DNA from: Sipunculus nudus
Lineage: Eukaryota; Annelida; Sipuncula; Golfingiida; Sipunculidae
NCBI GenBank assembly: GCA_026874595.1
Contig: CM049307.1
Coordinates: 22,917,079 to 22,981,078 of the forward strand
Length of the DNA stretch: 64,000 bases
Reading direction: 5' to 3'
The notes under the pieces were generated by a model that made no database searches, was not told where the DNA came from, and saw only the letters and a program-made list of their open reading frames with translations. Below, piece by piece: positions 1-12,574 of this stretch; within the stretch, counting starts at the first letter, position 1; each line of letters starts with the position of its first letter. The translations under genes were made by a program, and so were the position numbers.

Positions 1-130
1 TCTTTATTCATTCCCCTTGACATTTCACGCTGCCTAGTGTTACAGAATCTGATTTGTTGTTTTTTTAACTCCATTATAAAATTTGTGTTCATCACGCATA
101 CGTGATCTGTTTATATTATGTTCCGTAACA
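1..130 (-). mobile_element. Partial LTR, cut by the window edge
   Basis: The first 130 bases are the reverse complement of the start of the solo LTR at 9605-10397. They match at high identity from the terminal TGTTACGGAAC (ending here at base 130) through the shared AATAAA-containing stretch. The LTR is therefore in minus orientation and most of it lies outside the window to the left. It is followed by an AT-rich flank starting ATAT, the same four bases that flank the solo LTR. Whether a full element lies beyond the edge cannot be seen. Confidence 0.75.
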
Positions 131-348
131 ATATATATAAATATATATATATATATTATTATATATATATATATTATTTTGTGTGTTCTTATATCTCTCT
201 GTTTGTTAGGCCTGTATATATATTTGAACAATCAAGCCAACACACAACTAAGGCAACCATTGGTTTCATCATTATATGAATCATCAGGCCAGACCTGAAA
301 TATACGTACACTGCACGTAGGTGTACTATGTACTATCCTATATATATA

Positions 349-393
<45 letters not shown>

Positions 394-640
394 ATGTCTG
401 TTTTATCCCAATTTTGATTACCCTCCCATGCCTGTCATCTCCCCACCCTTGAGAGTCATCATCCCACCCTGGGAGTCACCCCCCCCCCTTGAAGATAAAC
501 TGGCGCCACTGGACATGGGGATGGTCAATGTAATGATCCCCCCCCCCGCACTATTCAGAGAATAATATTTATATATCAAATGAAATATATAAATAAATAG
601 AATTATACTTTGGTTCCATCTATGAGTTTATTATATATGA
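131..640. repeat. AT microsatellites and C-rich low-complexity DNA
   Basis: Alternating AT tracts lie at about 131-175 and 340-391, and poly-C runs at about 480-490 and 539-547. The stretch after the poly-C (about 545-640) resembles 19630-19740: both have a poly-C run, then an 'agagaataat' block and an AT-rich tail ending in 'tttggttc'. It is probably a dispersed repeat. No coding evidence was seen. Confidence 0.6.
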
Positions 641-3080
641 AATATTTATGCATGTGCAAAATCTGGAATTCGGCGATCCATGCCTCATAACACACGTAAC
701 AGGTCATGGCACTGCAAAATATAAAATCATACGACCATGTAGGATATTAAGACCTTGTAAACACTCTGAATGTAGTTCTCCTTACTTCATAGATTTCAAT
801 ATAATACAAGCATATCAACCAGTGGTTTTGAATATGTGACCTGGTCAGTCAAACATGTCAATACCAGAACGTGCCTGATACTCATTGAGAATCATGTTCA
901 GCCATTTGGATCACTGGTGTCAAGGTGAAACTTTTAAGTTAAGTCAAGAATATTCAAATGATTAGATATTAAACTGTATGTGTATAAATAAAACAACTAG
1001 GCATTACTAGTCAGGTCACACCGGTAGACCATACAACAAGCACCGACGGAAAGTCAGCTACAATAAGGTGTGGTCTCGGCTATTTCATCTAGTGATAATT
1101 TGTAATAGTTAACCAGAATAAAACGTCTTACATCATCCCGGAGTGCTTGTTATCGTTAGTGTGCAACGACTGCGGTCTTCAACCAACAACAGCACACGCA
1201 GCCACGCAACAATTGCTGGAGAACCATGCAGGGTTATATTCATGTAAAAACAACACCGACTATAAGTCATCTGAGCCAAAAATTAAAAAAAATCTATGTA
1301 CCAATACTTTATACTATATGTAAAAATGGTAAAGGCATGCTGACATCAGTGATAATATAAAGCATACTTTTTGACAGATAATGTATATGTTTGAATCATG
1401 AAATATTCATGCTGAAGATAGAACTGCAAATCTATCAATCTGAAAAAATGTAATTTTTCTAGTTTTCATACTTTCATACTTTAAACTTGTGGTAAAAGCC
1501 TTTCACTGAATATTTCATGGGCAACCCTTTATATTTGGGGTTACTGTGTTTTAAACATAAAAAGAAGGATTTTTTATATAATGCTTTTACAGTATGTCTG
1601 TTCAATAACAAATTACACCTTGGGTGCAAAAATTAAATAGACATGCTGAATGGCTAATATAGGCATAGCTAATTGGCAGATCAGTTATCCTAGGCAAATT
1701 GAGAATCGCTCATAAGACAGGTTAGAAGCTGCCAGCTGCCACAAACAATTAATTAACCCAGGATAAAACAATGTTCACATGCCATAATCAGGAATTAGAA
1801 ATCAGTATAAAAATAGGAATAACTAAAGATGGGGGTCTCTCAGAGGCAGGATGGGATAAATGTAGGCATTTCTGTTCCAGTAGGACATGATGCAATTATG
1901 GTTTAACAGGACGGAAATGACTACAAGCTAGGCATATTACTATACGTTTATGGATCTGCCAATTCAACTAGTAACCAGCAGAGTTATGACCAGAATCAGT
2001 GCCACAAAGCTGCCTCCTAAAAACTGCTCTGACAAGGGTTATAATTCTGATGTTCAGCTGTAATATGCAACGTAAGTGTTATTCTGGAACCTGTAATCGT
2101 GCTGTGCAGCATTCGACTCGAATATGATGTATAATAGCCGGAATGTGTTCTGTGAATTTCAATGGGAACCGTTATCTGTTCTGTCCAAATGTGTAGCTGT
2201 AATGTGATGTCAACCGAATAAAAGATGTAAAGTTAACAAGACTCCTTTCAGACCTTCAGTCAAACTACTAAACAGTTCAACAATAATAATCCCCATGTGA
2301 CACATATACTCTATCATAACTCTTTGGTCAATAAGTAGGTTATTTTAAAACGGTTACCGAAGTACAAAGTTGACTTTATTCTACTGCTGTGGCTGGCTTC
2401 ACACACAATGTGTATGTTCCTGCCTTCACTCACAACATAGATATCAACAGCAAATGTGGCTTGCCTCACATATAAAGTGTATGTTCCTATCTTGTCCTCT
2501 CTATTAAGATATCAAGAGCAAAAGTGTCAGGCATCCCACACACCATGTATGTGCCTGCCTTCGCTTTTTAGGCCTAATTTTCCCCCCAAGAACATGGCCT
2601 ACAATTTTGACAAAGGTAGGGGTAATGTTTTTTTTTTTTAATATTTTTTTTTTAATTACCCATCCATCAAACTTATCCCATCACCCATAACATTTCAGTA
2701 GAGCAACATTTTGAGGAAAGAGTGAATTCCGATATACTGTCCCTGAAAAATTGCTTTGAAAGCACCAAAAAGGCTGCAAATAGGTAGTGTTGATGTTCAA
2801 AAATGCTGTCATCAAATCTGTCAAATTCTGCATGGTCTTCTCTTTTCTACACATCATGCTTTAGGATGCTTAATACAATTTTAGTGTAAAGGTATTTTTA
2901 GGATCAGTAGAGTTCAGGGAACACATTTCTTAAGGCCTTTTTAAACATGAGTACCTAAATGGAGTGGGGGTTGTTTTCACACAAAGAAGATCTACAGACC
3001 CCCAATGTCTCTCTTAAATACACAGCATATGCAGGTGATTTCATACTCAGCATATTATTATAAGGTGGAGTTTATCTTTA
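641..3080. other. No gene recognised; small tandem repeat inside
   Basis: The stretch is AT-rich, with only short ORFs that match nothing I recognise. The one clear structure is a short tandem repeat at 2389-2572: about 2.7 copies of a 67-68-base unit that begins with gtggct or gtgtca and carries 'tgtatgttcct'. A diverged further copy may lie near 4060. Confidence 0.5.
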
Positions 3081-4980
3081 GTAAGTATATAAGATTGTAG
3101 GGACCAGTAAAGGTGACCTTGCGTTGTTATACACAGCAGCCGAGATAGATAGTAATTATAGAATGAGATTGACAGAACAGCTGCAAGTGTCCTGGTGATA
3201 GCCAGCGGTCAGTTATATTGGGGCGCAAGGTGTTTAAAAATTATGGGTATGACGTCAATCGGCAGCAACCGGCATTCCTTGGTACCAGGTAGCCACTGGC
3301 GCACATTTGGCCTTGGTCAAGACTGAAGGTACAAGTGGACTATTCTAATGAAGGGTTGCTAGCATTTTATTGAGAATAAGATTAAAGTATAGATCAAGAT
3401 AAAATGGAGAAAGGATGTTTGTTGTCATTAGGAATTAAGGTACGTTTTTGTCATTGTGTAATATAAGTAATAATGTATAAATATTGGTATATACTGTAGG
3501 TATAGAGTAAACCTCTCACCCATATTTCTTATAATGAGGTGAAAGTAACAGTTCAGGGAAGGCTACCGTAGCATTGTCTTTTTTGTGAAGGTCCAGTAGT
3601 TCCCCACATCAACAGAAATTATATAAGCTGTATAGTAAGAGGTTAGAAAAAGATTTTCCTGTGAGCTCCTGAGAGTTCACGCGAGTCTCGCCACAAATTC
3701 TTTGACAAGCACTTAGGTTTCCTGGACCGCTCTAAGCCGGGAACCGAGGTCTGGTCATGAAGTGATAATAATGTCGGACCGTCGATTCAACAATAAACTG
3801 TGTGTGATCACCAAACTTCGTTCAGGATAGAATGGGAGAATACGCGTAAGGAGAGTGTGTCACCAGGAACGATTCCCCGACCTGGTGATAATATACACTG
3901 CTAACAATCCCCCCCTTACACACATCCACTGAAATATTTCCACTGACATATTAGACACCTTGACAACTGGAGTTTAGAGATCTGGCTGCACATTTGAAGT
4001 ACATATATATAAGGTAAATGTTTACCTTCATTCGCTTGAAATCAATGAATGCCCCATGTGGCTGGCCTCATGCACAATGGGTCTACCCTAACTGCTTCAC
4101 TTTTAGAAAATAAAAGCAAGTATTAAGGTGTTCTTTTTTTTATTCTGCCGCCTGATATATTATCACACAAAGTTGGAAAACAAGTTAACAACTATTTCTC
4201 AATACTGTGTTTCTTTTTCCCTTATTTTGTTTCCTTTAAGGTGGCTGCAGGCGAGCATAAAATGAGACCTCTCTATTATTGTGATTTCAGGCTTTCGTGA
4301 AGTCATAGCTATTTTGCTACAGTGACATTTACCTAACAAATAAAATATTTCAAATATGAAGAATAATCCAAACAGAAATTATAGTGAATAAACCTTCCAT
4401 CATACCCCATCCAACTTAGAAATGGGAATTTTGTTCTTGGCATTCCCTGAACCTCTAAAGGCTAGAAAACATCTTAATCCTTTTGCCATTTAAACGAAGG
4501 AAAGTTTAATGTGTGCTAATACGAATGATAGCACCAATAAGAAATTGAAAGGAGAGCGCCTATATGATCATTTATGCACCTGCTACTAATTAATCTCTAC
4601 TTCTAGAAAGACTTTATACCAAGAAGGTGATTTGAAGACAGTGTAAAGGTAAAACAACTTGCTTCATATGAAACAGGTGACCATTGATCATGACGCTAAT
4701 TAAAACGTCTTGGCTAACAAGTGGGCGAGCTATTTTTTTTTTTTTTTTTTTGGTTGAGCAAGAGAAAGGGAAATCACCAGGTTATGTTTGAGGCAGATGA
4801 CAAATAAGATAGAAAAGCTGAACATAATTTTGTAATCAGACCATTAGCTCTCTACAGAAAATAATGAAGTATCAGGAATCATTTAATGTCAAAGGAATTC
4901 TTCCCTATGATGTGAAAGCTGAAGTGTATTCACTTGCTTCTCTGGACATATGATAAAGAATACTCAGGACTGCAGTAATT
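3081..4980. other. No gene recognised; possible old LTR remnant
   Basis: About 3093-3908 is less AT-rich than its surroundings. It starts TGTAGGGACC, contains AATAAA followed by GT-rich sequence near 3790-3810, and ends GCTAACA, which is how an LTR would look. However, no convincing target duplication flanks it and no second copy is present. The rest has no recognisable content. Confidence 0.3.
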
Positions 4981-4984
4981 AAAT

Positions 4985-6134
4985 CAACACAGGTGGAGCC
5001 ACCAGCAGCAGAAAATTTGATGTCAGCCACATGATCAATATACCTGTAAAATTTGATGCAAACAATTGCTACGATCCTCAAATCATCAAATTTGTGAGTG
5101 TTAAAATTTGTATTGGCATGAAGAAGTCATGTCGAATAATAAATTATCTCAGGTCATAATAACTTAATTTCCCTTGTTCCAAGAGACATTTCTGTATGAT
5201 ATGAAAGCTAAAGTTTAACATTTTCTGACTGATTCAGTAAAAAAACCAAGTGACCCAGGGGTTATGACGCTCAGCTGAGTAAGAAGACATTCACAAAAGG
5301 TATTTTGTCATCTTAATGCCAAATTTGTAAGTGATATCCAAATTAAACTGAATCATAGCTCAGAGGATATGGGTAACAGAGACATAATTTCAGGTATCCG
5401 AGGAGATTTTTAATGATGTTAAGATTCTTAGTCCAATAGTAACAATTTGTACCATGTTAACTAACAACTGTTTCTTTGAAAGGCTCAAAAATAGAGAAAG
5501 AAAGCGTAAAAATCGAGAGAAAAAAATACAGGTGGTGCCAACAGTCAGCAGGAACTGATGGACTGCTCAATGATCAATATGCATGCAAAGAATCATGGTG
5601 ATCAAGGCATTATTTGTTCAGAAAGGGAAGCTTTTGTATCAACTTTTTAATTATTCTGGGAAGTACTTTTGAGGCCCATAGCTCAAACGATATGGGTCAC
5701 AGAGACTTAATTTCAGGTTTCCAAGGAGATTTTTCATGAAACTCCCTGGATGCCATATTTAAAAGATTCTATATCCAGTGGTTACGATTTGTGTCCTGTT
5801 AACAGACAACCGCATTTGTGAAAGTCTCAAAAATAGGGGGAAATGCGTAAAATTAGAAAAAAATCCAGGTGGCGCCACCAGTACGCAGAAACTGATGAAA
5901 CACTCCATGATCAGTATGCGTGCAAAGAATCATGGTGATCAATGCATTAGTTGTTCAGATACGGAAGCTTTTGTATCAATTTTTTCAATCATTCTGGGTG
6001 GTACCTCTGAGCCCCATAGTTTGAAAGATATGGGTAACAGAGACTTAATTTCAGGTTTCCAAGGAGAATTTTCCTAGACCTCATTGGATGTAAAGTAAGA
6101 AGATTCTAGGTCCAGGGGTTATATTTGTGCCTGG
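4985..6134 (+). repeat. Tandem-cored repeat, left part (GGTGGCGCCACC-type)
   Basis: Diverged units of about 340 bases start with an aggtgg(a/t/c)gccacc motif near 4991, 5531 and 5868. They share 'actgatg', 'catgatca' and 'gatatgggtaacagagact' blocks. A 5' end resembling the family at 22202 (tgaccca..., then cgctcagctgag) lies at about 5246-5280. The hAT element at 6135 interrupts the array, which resumes at 8189 and runs to a terminal hairpin near 8284. Confidence 0.7.
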
Positions 6135-8188
6135 CAGAGTTGGGTCCAAAAGTACTCGTACTCATAGTACTCGTTCTCATGAGTACTTTCTTGAGTACTC
6201 AGTACTCGTACTCGAGTACTTTTAAAAAATCACAAAAGTACTCGTACTTGTACTCGTACTTTTGGGTATTTCATTTCTAAATAAACTTTGATCTTAATTT
6301 ATTATATTAGTTATAGTTTATTATAGTAAGATATATATAATATATAACATATATAATATCATATATACCAGTACTTAAAGTAATCCATCTTTTACTATAA
6401 CTGAAACTATTACAGCATTAATACCTACTACTATTACTTTGCTTCTAGTACTAAAACTAACACTTTCATTTAATATAAAATATAAATCAATTGAACTATT
6501 TTATTATTAATACATTCATGCAATTCATATGTACATGTGTACAGCATTATATATTTCCAGCAAGATAAGAACATAGTGTTCAATAAAACATTAAATAAGT
6601 AAATTCATACTGAGTAAAATGTAAGAGAAAAAATCTAATTATTGAAAGATCCCCAAAAAAGTTAAGATTTGCCACAATTCATTAAAAATAAATATACTCA
6701 GAACCTGTTCATCATACCATAAATTCGGCAGTGCTCTGGGGCTTGGGCTAATCAAGCTTGAATTGATTTATATATGAAACTAAATGTGAGTGTAGGTTTA
6801 GCAGATTTTCAGTGGGAATTGCAGTCTTTGATGAGCTCTGTACACAGTCTGTGGCACAACTAAGAGTCAGCTGTTGACTGTTAACTGACTTACCCATGAA
6901 AAGCAGAGACTATCAGACTATACACCCTGTAGCTACAAAAACATAGGCTGCACCATCACATTCTACTATCAGCTGACAATAACTTCCCAACATACTGTGT
7001 ATGCTCACAATGGACTTCTCCAATGTTAAATGACCAATGAATTAAGATGAGAACCAGGGGTTAACCTCAAGCCAAAGCCTTCTGTCCAGTGCCCTCTGGA
7101 CCATGAAAGCACACAGCATTAACTAAACACACTACACTGGGCCCTTCATTGTGCTCTATCAACCTAACCAAACAAACACTCAATTCATCAGATGTGTTAC
7201 CCTAGGGTTGTAATAGAAAAGTAATAGCTATTATTCTATTACTAGGGGTACTATAACCATTACTAGTTCAAATTTATTTTCTATCAATTGTAATATTACT
7301 GTTACTAACTTTGAAAACCTGTAATATTCTATTTATATTACACATTACTATCGCCACATTCCTTGTTGTAATAATCACTGACGTAACTGTTTTTAATACT
7401 CATAAATGATGAATGACATGGTCAGTCTGTCAGATGTGTTGTTTTATACTATTTTCACATATACCGGTTGTCATTAAATATCTTCATTAGGCTACAGCCA
7501 TATATTATTCATAAGTTAATATTATATAAATAATGACATATGGTTGTTATTTTTATTATAATTGTTATCATTGTTATTTTTATATGATTACATATTGTTA
7601 ACATATGGTTATATGCTTGATACAATGTCAGTGAGATTTCCTTTAACAATATAACTTTTATTTATTAACTTTTATGTAACTTTTTATGTTGTAGTTTCTG
7701 AACATTCCCACCACTACTTTGAATTTGCATAATACAACATTTAGTAAATTGTTTATCTTGTCCTGGTATATTTTTGAGAACCTACGAGACCAGATGTTTC
7801 TTCAATGCAAACCGCCTACATTAATAATTTAATGCGTTGATGTATTTCAACTATATATGGCCTGTTTATATGCCCTAGAGTTTACATTACGCCTCAGTAT
7901 TTTGATTAAGCATAACACAACATTGTATATATTTTTATTTTTTACTGGGTTTTCATTAATAAAAATAATTTTAACTTTCTGAGAATATATTCAATCTAAT
8001 AACATCATTAAACAAGTTTGGTTACAAAAAGTACTCATTTAAGTACTCATGAGTACATTTTTAATATTCGTATCTCGTACTCGAGTTCTTTTGAAAAAGT
8101 GCAAAAGTACTCATCCTTGTACTCGATTACTTTTAAAGTACTCAGTTCTCGTACTCGAGTACTTTAAAAGTACTCGGACCCAACTCTG
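6135..8188. mobile_element. Non-autonomous hAT-type DNA transposon
   Basis: The ends are inverted repeats: CAGAGTTGGGTCC at 6135 and GGACCCAACTCTG ending at 8188. The element is flanked on both sides by the identical 8-bp duplication GTGCCTGG (6127-6134 and 8189-8196). An 8-bp target duplication with CAGAG-type ends is the hallmark of the hAT superfamily. Subterminal regions (6150-6260 and 8030-8175) are packed with iterated TACTCGTACTCGAGTACTTTT motifs in both orientations, plausibly transposase-binding sites. The roughly 1.8-kb interior is AT-rich and I found no transposase reading frame, so the element would need a transposase in trans. Confidence 0.9.
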
Positions 8189-8284
8189 GTGCCTGGTTAC
8201 AGGACAGACATACGGACGGACAGACAAACAGACGGACAAAGAGTGATCGCTATAGCTCAGATGACTTTCAGTCAGCTGGGCAAA
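8189..8284 (+). repeat. 3' end of the interrupted hairpin element
   Basis: After the second GTGCCTGG copy the sequence continues with a degenerate GGACAGAC microsatellite. It then has a terminal hairpin-like segment at about 8253-8283 (tagctcagatgact ... agtcagctggg). The 25346-25376 and 39983-40013 hairpins are the same sequence type. Removing the hAT insertion restores one continuous repeat from about 5246 to 8284. Confidence 0.7.
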
Positions 8285-9604
8285 AAAAAAAATGAGAAAT
8301 AACGTTTCACCTCCCAGAAAGTATGTCATATATAGGGAGTGCCATCTGCAGTTGATCATATATCAGTCGCATGATCAATATGCCTGCAAAATTTAGGAAT
8401 GACAAGTTAAGCTAGATTTTGGTAATACATTTTGCACCATATATGCAAATCATAAAATGCTGTGATCAGCAAAAAAGAAATGTTAGAAAACCCTACTTTG
8501 ATAATTATTCAAGTTGAATTCTCTTCTTCAAAGAAATGCTTGCATATGATATGTGGGCTTAAAGTTACCTATAAGAATATAATTTATGCCGCAATCAAAA
8601 TATCCCAACATTTAGGGTAGAGATTTAACTTTCCATCAAATAACTTTACAAAATCCTGATCTAATTTCTGGTGTACACTCTGATTAACTTTAATGTAGTT
8701 TTATTCTGGGGGGGGGGATTACTGGCTTCAAACAGTTGACATATCAATTGAGTAAACGTTTTTACTGCTGTTCTGCTCAGAGAACATAATGTTCCAGTTC
8801 GTAACTTATACACATTTTGCACGATTAAACTTATTCCAAAAAGGTTCATAGAAAACTTACTTCATGATCTTCATGCCAAATATTGAGGGAATAACACCAA
8901 TGATTTGAATATTAGGCAGCCTTGAAAGGTTACAACAGGTTTGCAATGCAATGCAGAGGTTTTTCCTTAATTTCTCATAAAAATGTCATTTTTAAATACA
9001 AGTCCGTGGGTCCAATGGTTTCAAATTATGCCAGTGTTACGATCGGATGGACGAACAGAGAGACAGACGACAGACCCAGTGATGACTTGTAGTATTATAC
9101 ACATTAGCTGAGTTAAGACACCAATTATTTATAAGCCCCATGCAGCTGCCCTAATATATCCAAAAAAAGCTACTCATCTATTTCTAAGAGCATCTGCTAG
9201 CATTGTTATCCCAGTTATTTGACAGTTCTTTAATTTTAAAATTACTTTGAAATCCAAATATCTTTAAGCATGGTGTAATATTACTGGTAAATATTGATAA
9301 AAGATGAAAGAAAGATGTTACAGCTTCACACAGCTAACTTATAAGGTAATATGACAAAGTTCAACATCCTATAATTCAGCAAAAATATGTTAATGCAACC
9401 ATTAAAGGAACTTTAAGAAGACATATTTTGGAAATCATTCTTGAGCAATAAGAATCAATAGGACCTTTTGCTTCAGTGGAGAAACATTTTGCAGGCTGCT
9501 ACAGTACAAGATTACCTTCCTATAACTCAGCCAAAAATCCCTGAACCGGAAACGTTCGAACAAACTTGAGAGAGCACAACACTAAGATTATATCTGTTAA
9601 ATAT
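8285..9604. other. No gene recognised; degraded repeat sequence
   Basis: The stretch around 8340-8400 (catgatcaatatgcctgcaaaattt) matches about 5025-5055, so it belongs to the same repeat family. A decayed 3' end of that family (gacagacgacagaccc, then agctgagtta) lies near 9060-9115. Nothing coding was recognised. Confidence 0.5.
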
Positions 9605-10397
9605 TGTTACGGAACCTAATATAAACAGATCACGTATGCGTGATGAACACAAATTTTGTAACGGAGATAAAAAAAAATCAGATTCTGTAACACTAGGCAG
9701 CGTGAAATGTGTAGGGGAACGAATAAAGAAGTCAGTGGTTTTTTGTTAACAGATAACTAAAATTAATTCTTTAAACAACCCTTACAATACAATACACTAC
9801 ATCAATACAATAATACAATAAAACAGCGGTATAGCCACAAGTCAATACAATCACATAGAAAATAATGTGCACAGTACCTGGATACCAACACCATCACAAC
9901 GATAAGTCCTTTAAATGTAAAATCTCGGAGTATGACAGTCCAGTGGAAAGTTCTTGCAACAACCCAGAAAGTAAACTGAAGTCCAAATGCATAAAATCCA
10001 GGAGAAAGTCTTTGAAAATCTATAATTGCCGCATTAGTCGGATAAGGTCCTGACACACGCTTCTGCGTCCGCTGGAATCTGCTCTGCTGCTCTGCCCTTT
10101 TTAAAACACAGCCCCTTTATATATCTTCACACCTCAAGCCGAGAATTTTCCACTTCTCGAACAGTCTATAAGATCTTGCACAACACGCGTTTCATGAATT
10201 TTCTAGAAAAACAGCGCTGTGTATCTCTACATACCAGGCTCATCACGTGACCCCGGCCAGGCGTGAAAACCCCAGGCTCACATGACAACGAGAGTTCAAC
10301 CAGTACGGATAAAACAAAGAATGTAATACGCGGCCAAACACGAGTGCCACAACAGGAGTTACGGCTGTGCCACATAATAAAAAGAGCACCTGTAACA
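9605..10397 (+). mobile_element. Solo LTR (Ty3-type), 793 bp with ATAT target duplication
   Basis: The segment begins TGTTACGGAACC and ends CTGTAACA, so it has TG...CA termini with short inverted complementarity. It is flanked by ATAT on both sides (9601-9604 and 10398-10401), a 4-bp duplication as made by many LTR-element integrases. A TATA-like segment in a GC-richer context (tttaaaacacagcccctttatatat, about 10100-10125) could be its promoter. No internal region or second LTR is adjacent, so this is a solo LTR left by LTR-LTR recombination. A related inverted copy is at 1-130. Confidence 0.8.
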
Positions 10398-10401
10398 ATA
10401 T

Positions 10402-12560
10402 TAAACAATTTGGTTTGCCAGTTTCAGAGAAGATTTTCAAACATTATTAGCTGAACGAGGGCATTTATGCCATATGACTAAGATCAGATTCCCATAACTC
10501 AGCCAAAAATCACCGAACGGGAATCATTTGATCTCACTTTAGAGAGCACAACCCTGGAATAATTTATATGAAACATTTATCAATTTGGCTAGAAAATTTT
10601 CGAGTAGAGGTTTTTTAAATGTAAGTGGCTAAAACAGGCCAAAATTACTAGTTTTTCCTCCGTAAGGGATAGATTTATGCGGTTGGTGGCACCTAAACCT
10701 AACATTTCTAAAGTTAGTCATGTGACCAAATTTACACAAAATCTGGTGATGCTAGCTCCTTGTATATTATGGGTTAATGTAAAGACGAGGACACCATTTC
10801 ACCATTGCAACAGCACACAGGTTCCCTAACAAATGCTGCATGTGCAGATGATTCCTCAAACCAGGGCTCTTTGGCCAGACCATGAACTAGAACCATATTT
10901 AAACCTAAAGTCAGGCATAGTGCTCTCTGCCAATAAATAGGGATATATGGGTCATGATATTCATCTGAAGTTCTTTATACGGATATTAGCATGAAATCAT
11001 AAGATATGATGAAAGATGACAGCCTGAGTTATAATATATCAGTTGCCCTGACTTTATTGTAAATATGCATTATTAAAGCTTCCATAAAATTGTAGCCCAG
11101 GCAACATTTGCACAACAGGTGCTGTTAAGCAAGATGGATGGGCACAAAAAAAAGTCAATAAACTCTTACGGCCATATCTTACAAATCTGCATAAATAAAA
11201 ATTTTATGAGGATTAATAAAGATGGTGCAACAAGAGATCCAAACCAACTTGCACACAAGTCATGTTAAGCTGTATATGTGTTGCCAGGCATGGACTTATG
11301 CTGATTACACAAAATATATCGAGTAGTTATGTTTAAAATGAAACATGCTTTAATATGGAAATAAAGAACTAACTTTGAAAATTAATGATTGTTGGTTGTG
11401 AAATGTAGTAGCAAGTTTCAGTAATAGATGCAAATTATAATGCAAATGCATTTCAGTAATAGACGGGGGAGGGGGGGGGGTCATATCCACAATTTAAAAA
11501 AAAATCCTCACAAAGTGTCTGAATTATGTACCTGGCTAAAGGAGTAATATTTCAAATTTAACATAATTCAAAACATAAATTCTGCAACATGGTCAAATTG
11601 GAGATGTCCTAAAGTCTTATACAGAATATACATACATTATTTAAGGAAATATAATGATAACATTCTATCAAATGCCAAAATATATTTCAATCTGTCCAGT
11701 TCTGGATCGAATACTTCAAAGTGGTTCCATTAAGCTTGCTGGGGACGTTGATCATTAAAACTTTGTGACATAATATGATAAATTGAAGGACGCACTGACA
11801 GCTATATGAATCACAGTAGTGTTTTTAATTTTTTTATCATTTTTATCACCTTGTGACAACTGCAAGTTTTTACATACGAATGGGTACATGGTGTGTTCAA
11901 ATAATGGATTTGCAATGTAAGGAAATTGGGGATATCCTCACAGATAATATCATGCCGTATTATCTGTATGACAAAGGACACTGAGACTATGGAAACATGA
12001 AATATGTATGAGACAGCTTTACATGTGGAGGTCTGGAATATTTTTGCATTTTAGATTGGAACAAAATTTCTGCTTTAAATACAGGTAGTAATTCATCAAA
12101 TCACTCCTCAGATATGTATAGTTAAATGTATGGATTTCACTCAAAGAGTATGCGTGGAGTATGCATGGATGGATACCATGCATAGACCAAATGTCAGAGG
12201 TAACACTAAAATATTAGGTCACCAGTGCACTGCATAGTGACCTATAGTTTAAAACAACAAGAAGGGGTCCACATGAACCCAAATGATATATTATTCTAAC
12301 TTGTATTTTTGTATTCCTAAAGCAATAGGAAGGTAAAGGAATTTTTATGTGCACATTGCAAAATATTGTTCCACGGGGTCCGTTTGGCCGACGTCTTGGC
12401 TGGTGGCCATCTTGGCCTTTCGTTAAAACTTATAATCGACTTAACTTATGAACTAGATGTTTTACATATGCACATGGATACATTTTTCCGAGTAATTTGG
12501 GCAAGAGGAATCAATTAAAGTACTTCTTTTCATGATCAGAACAAAATGGATACATAAAAG
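10402..12560. other. No gene recognised
   Basis: AT-rich DNA with a poly-G run at about 11465-11480. Only short ORFs without recognisable similarity were found, and no clear repeat structure was seen. Confidence 0.4.
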
Positions 12561-12574
12561 TGTAAGATTATATA

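Noticed and set aside
3093-3908. Possible LTR (TGTAGGG...GCTAACA)
   Set aside because: No matching target duplication and no second copy; kept only as a low-confidence remark.
8111-8359. 82-aa minus-strand ORF spanning the hAT right end
   Set aside because: It crosses the transposon boundary and the microsatellite, so it cannot be an ancestral gene.
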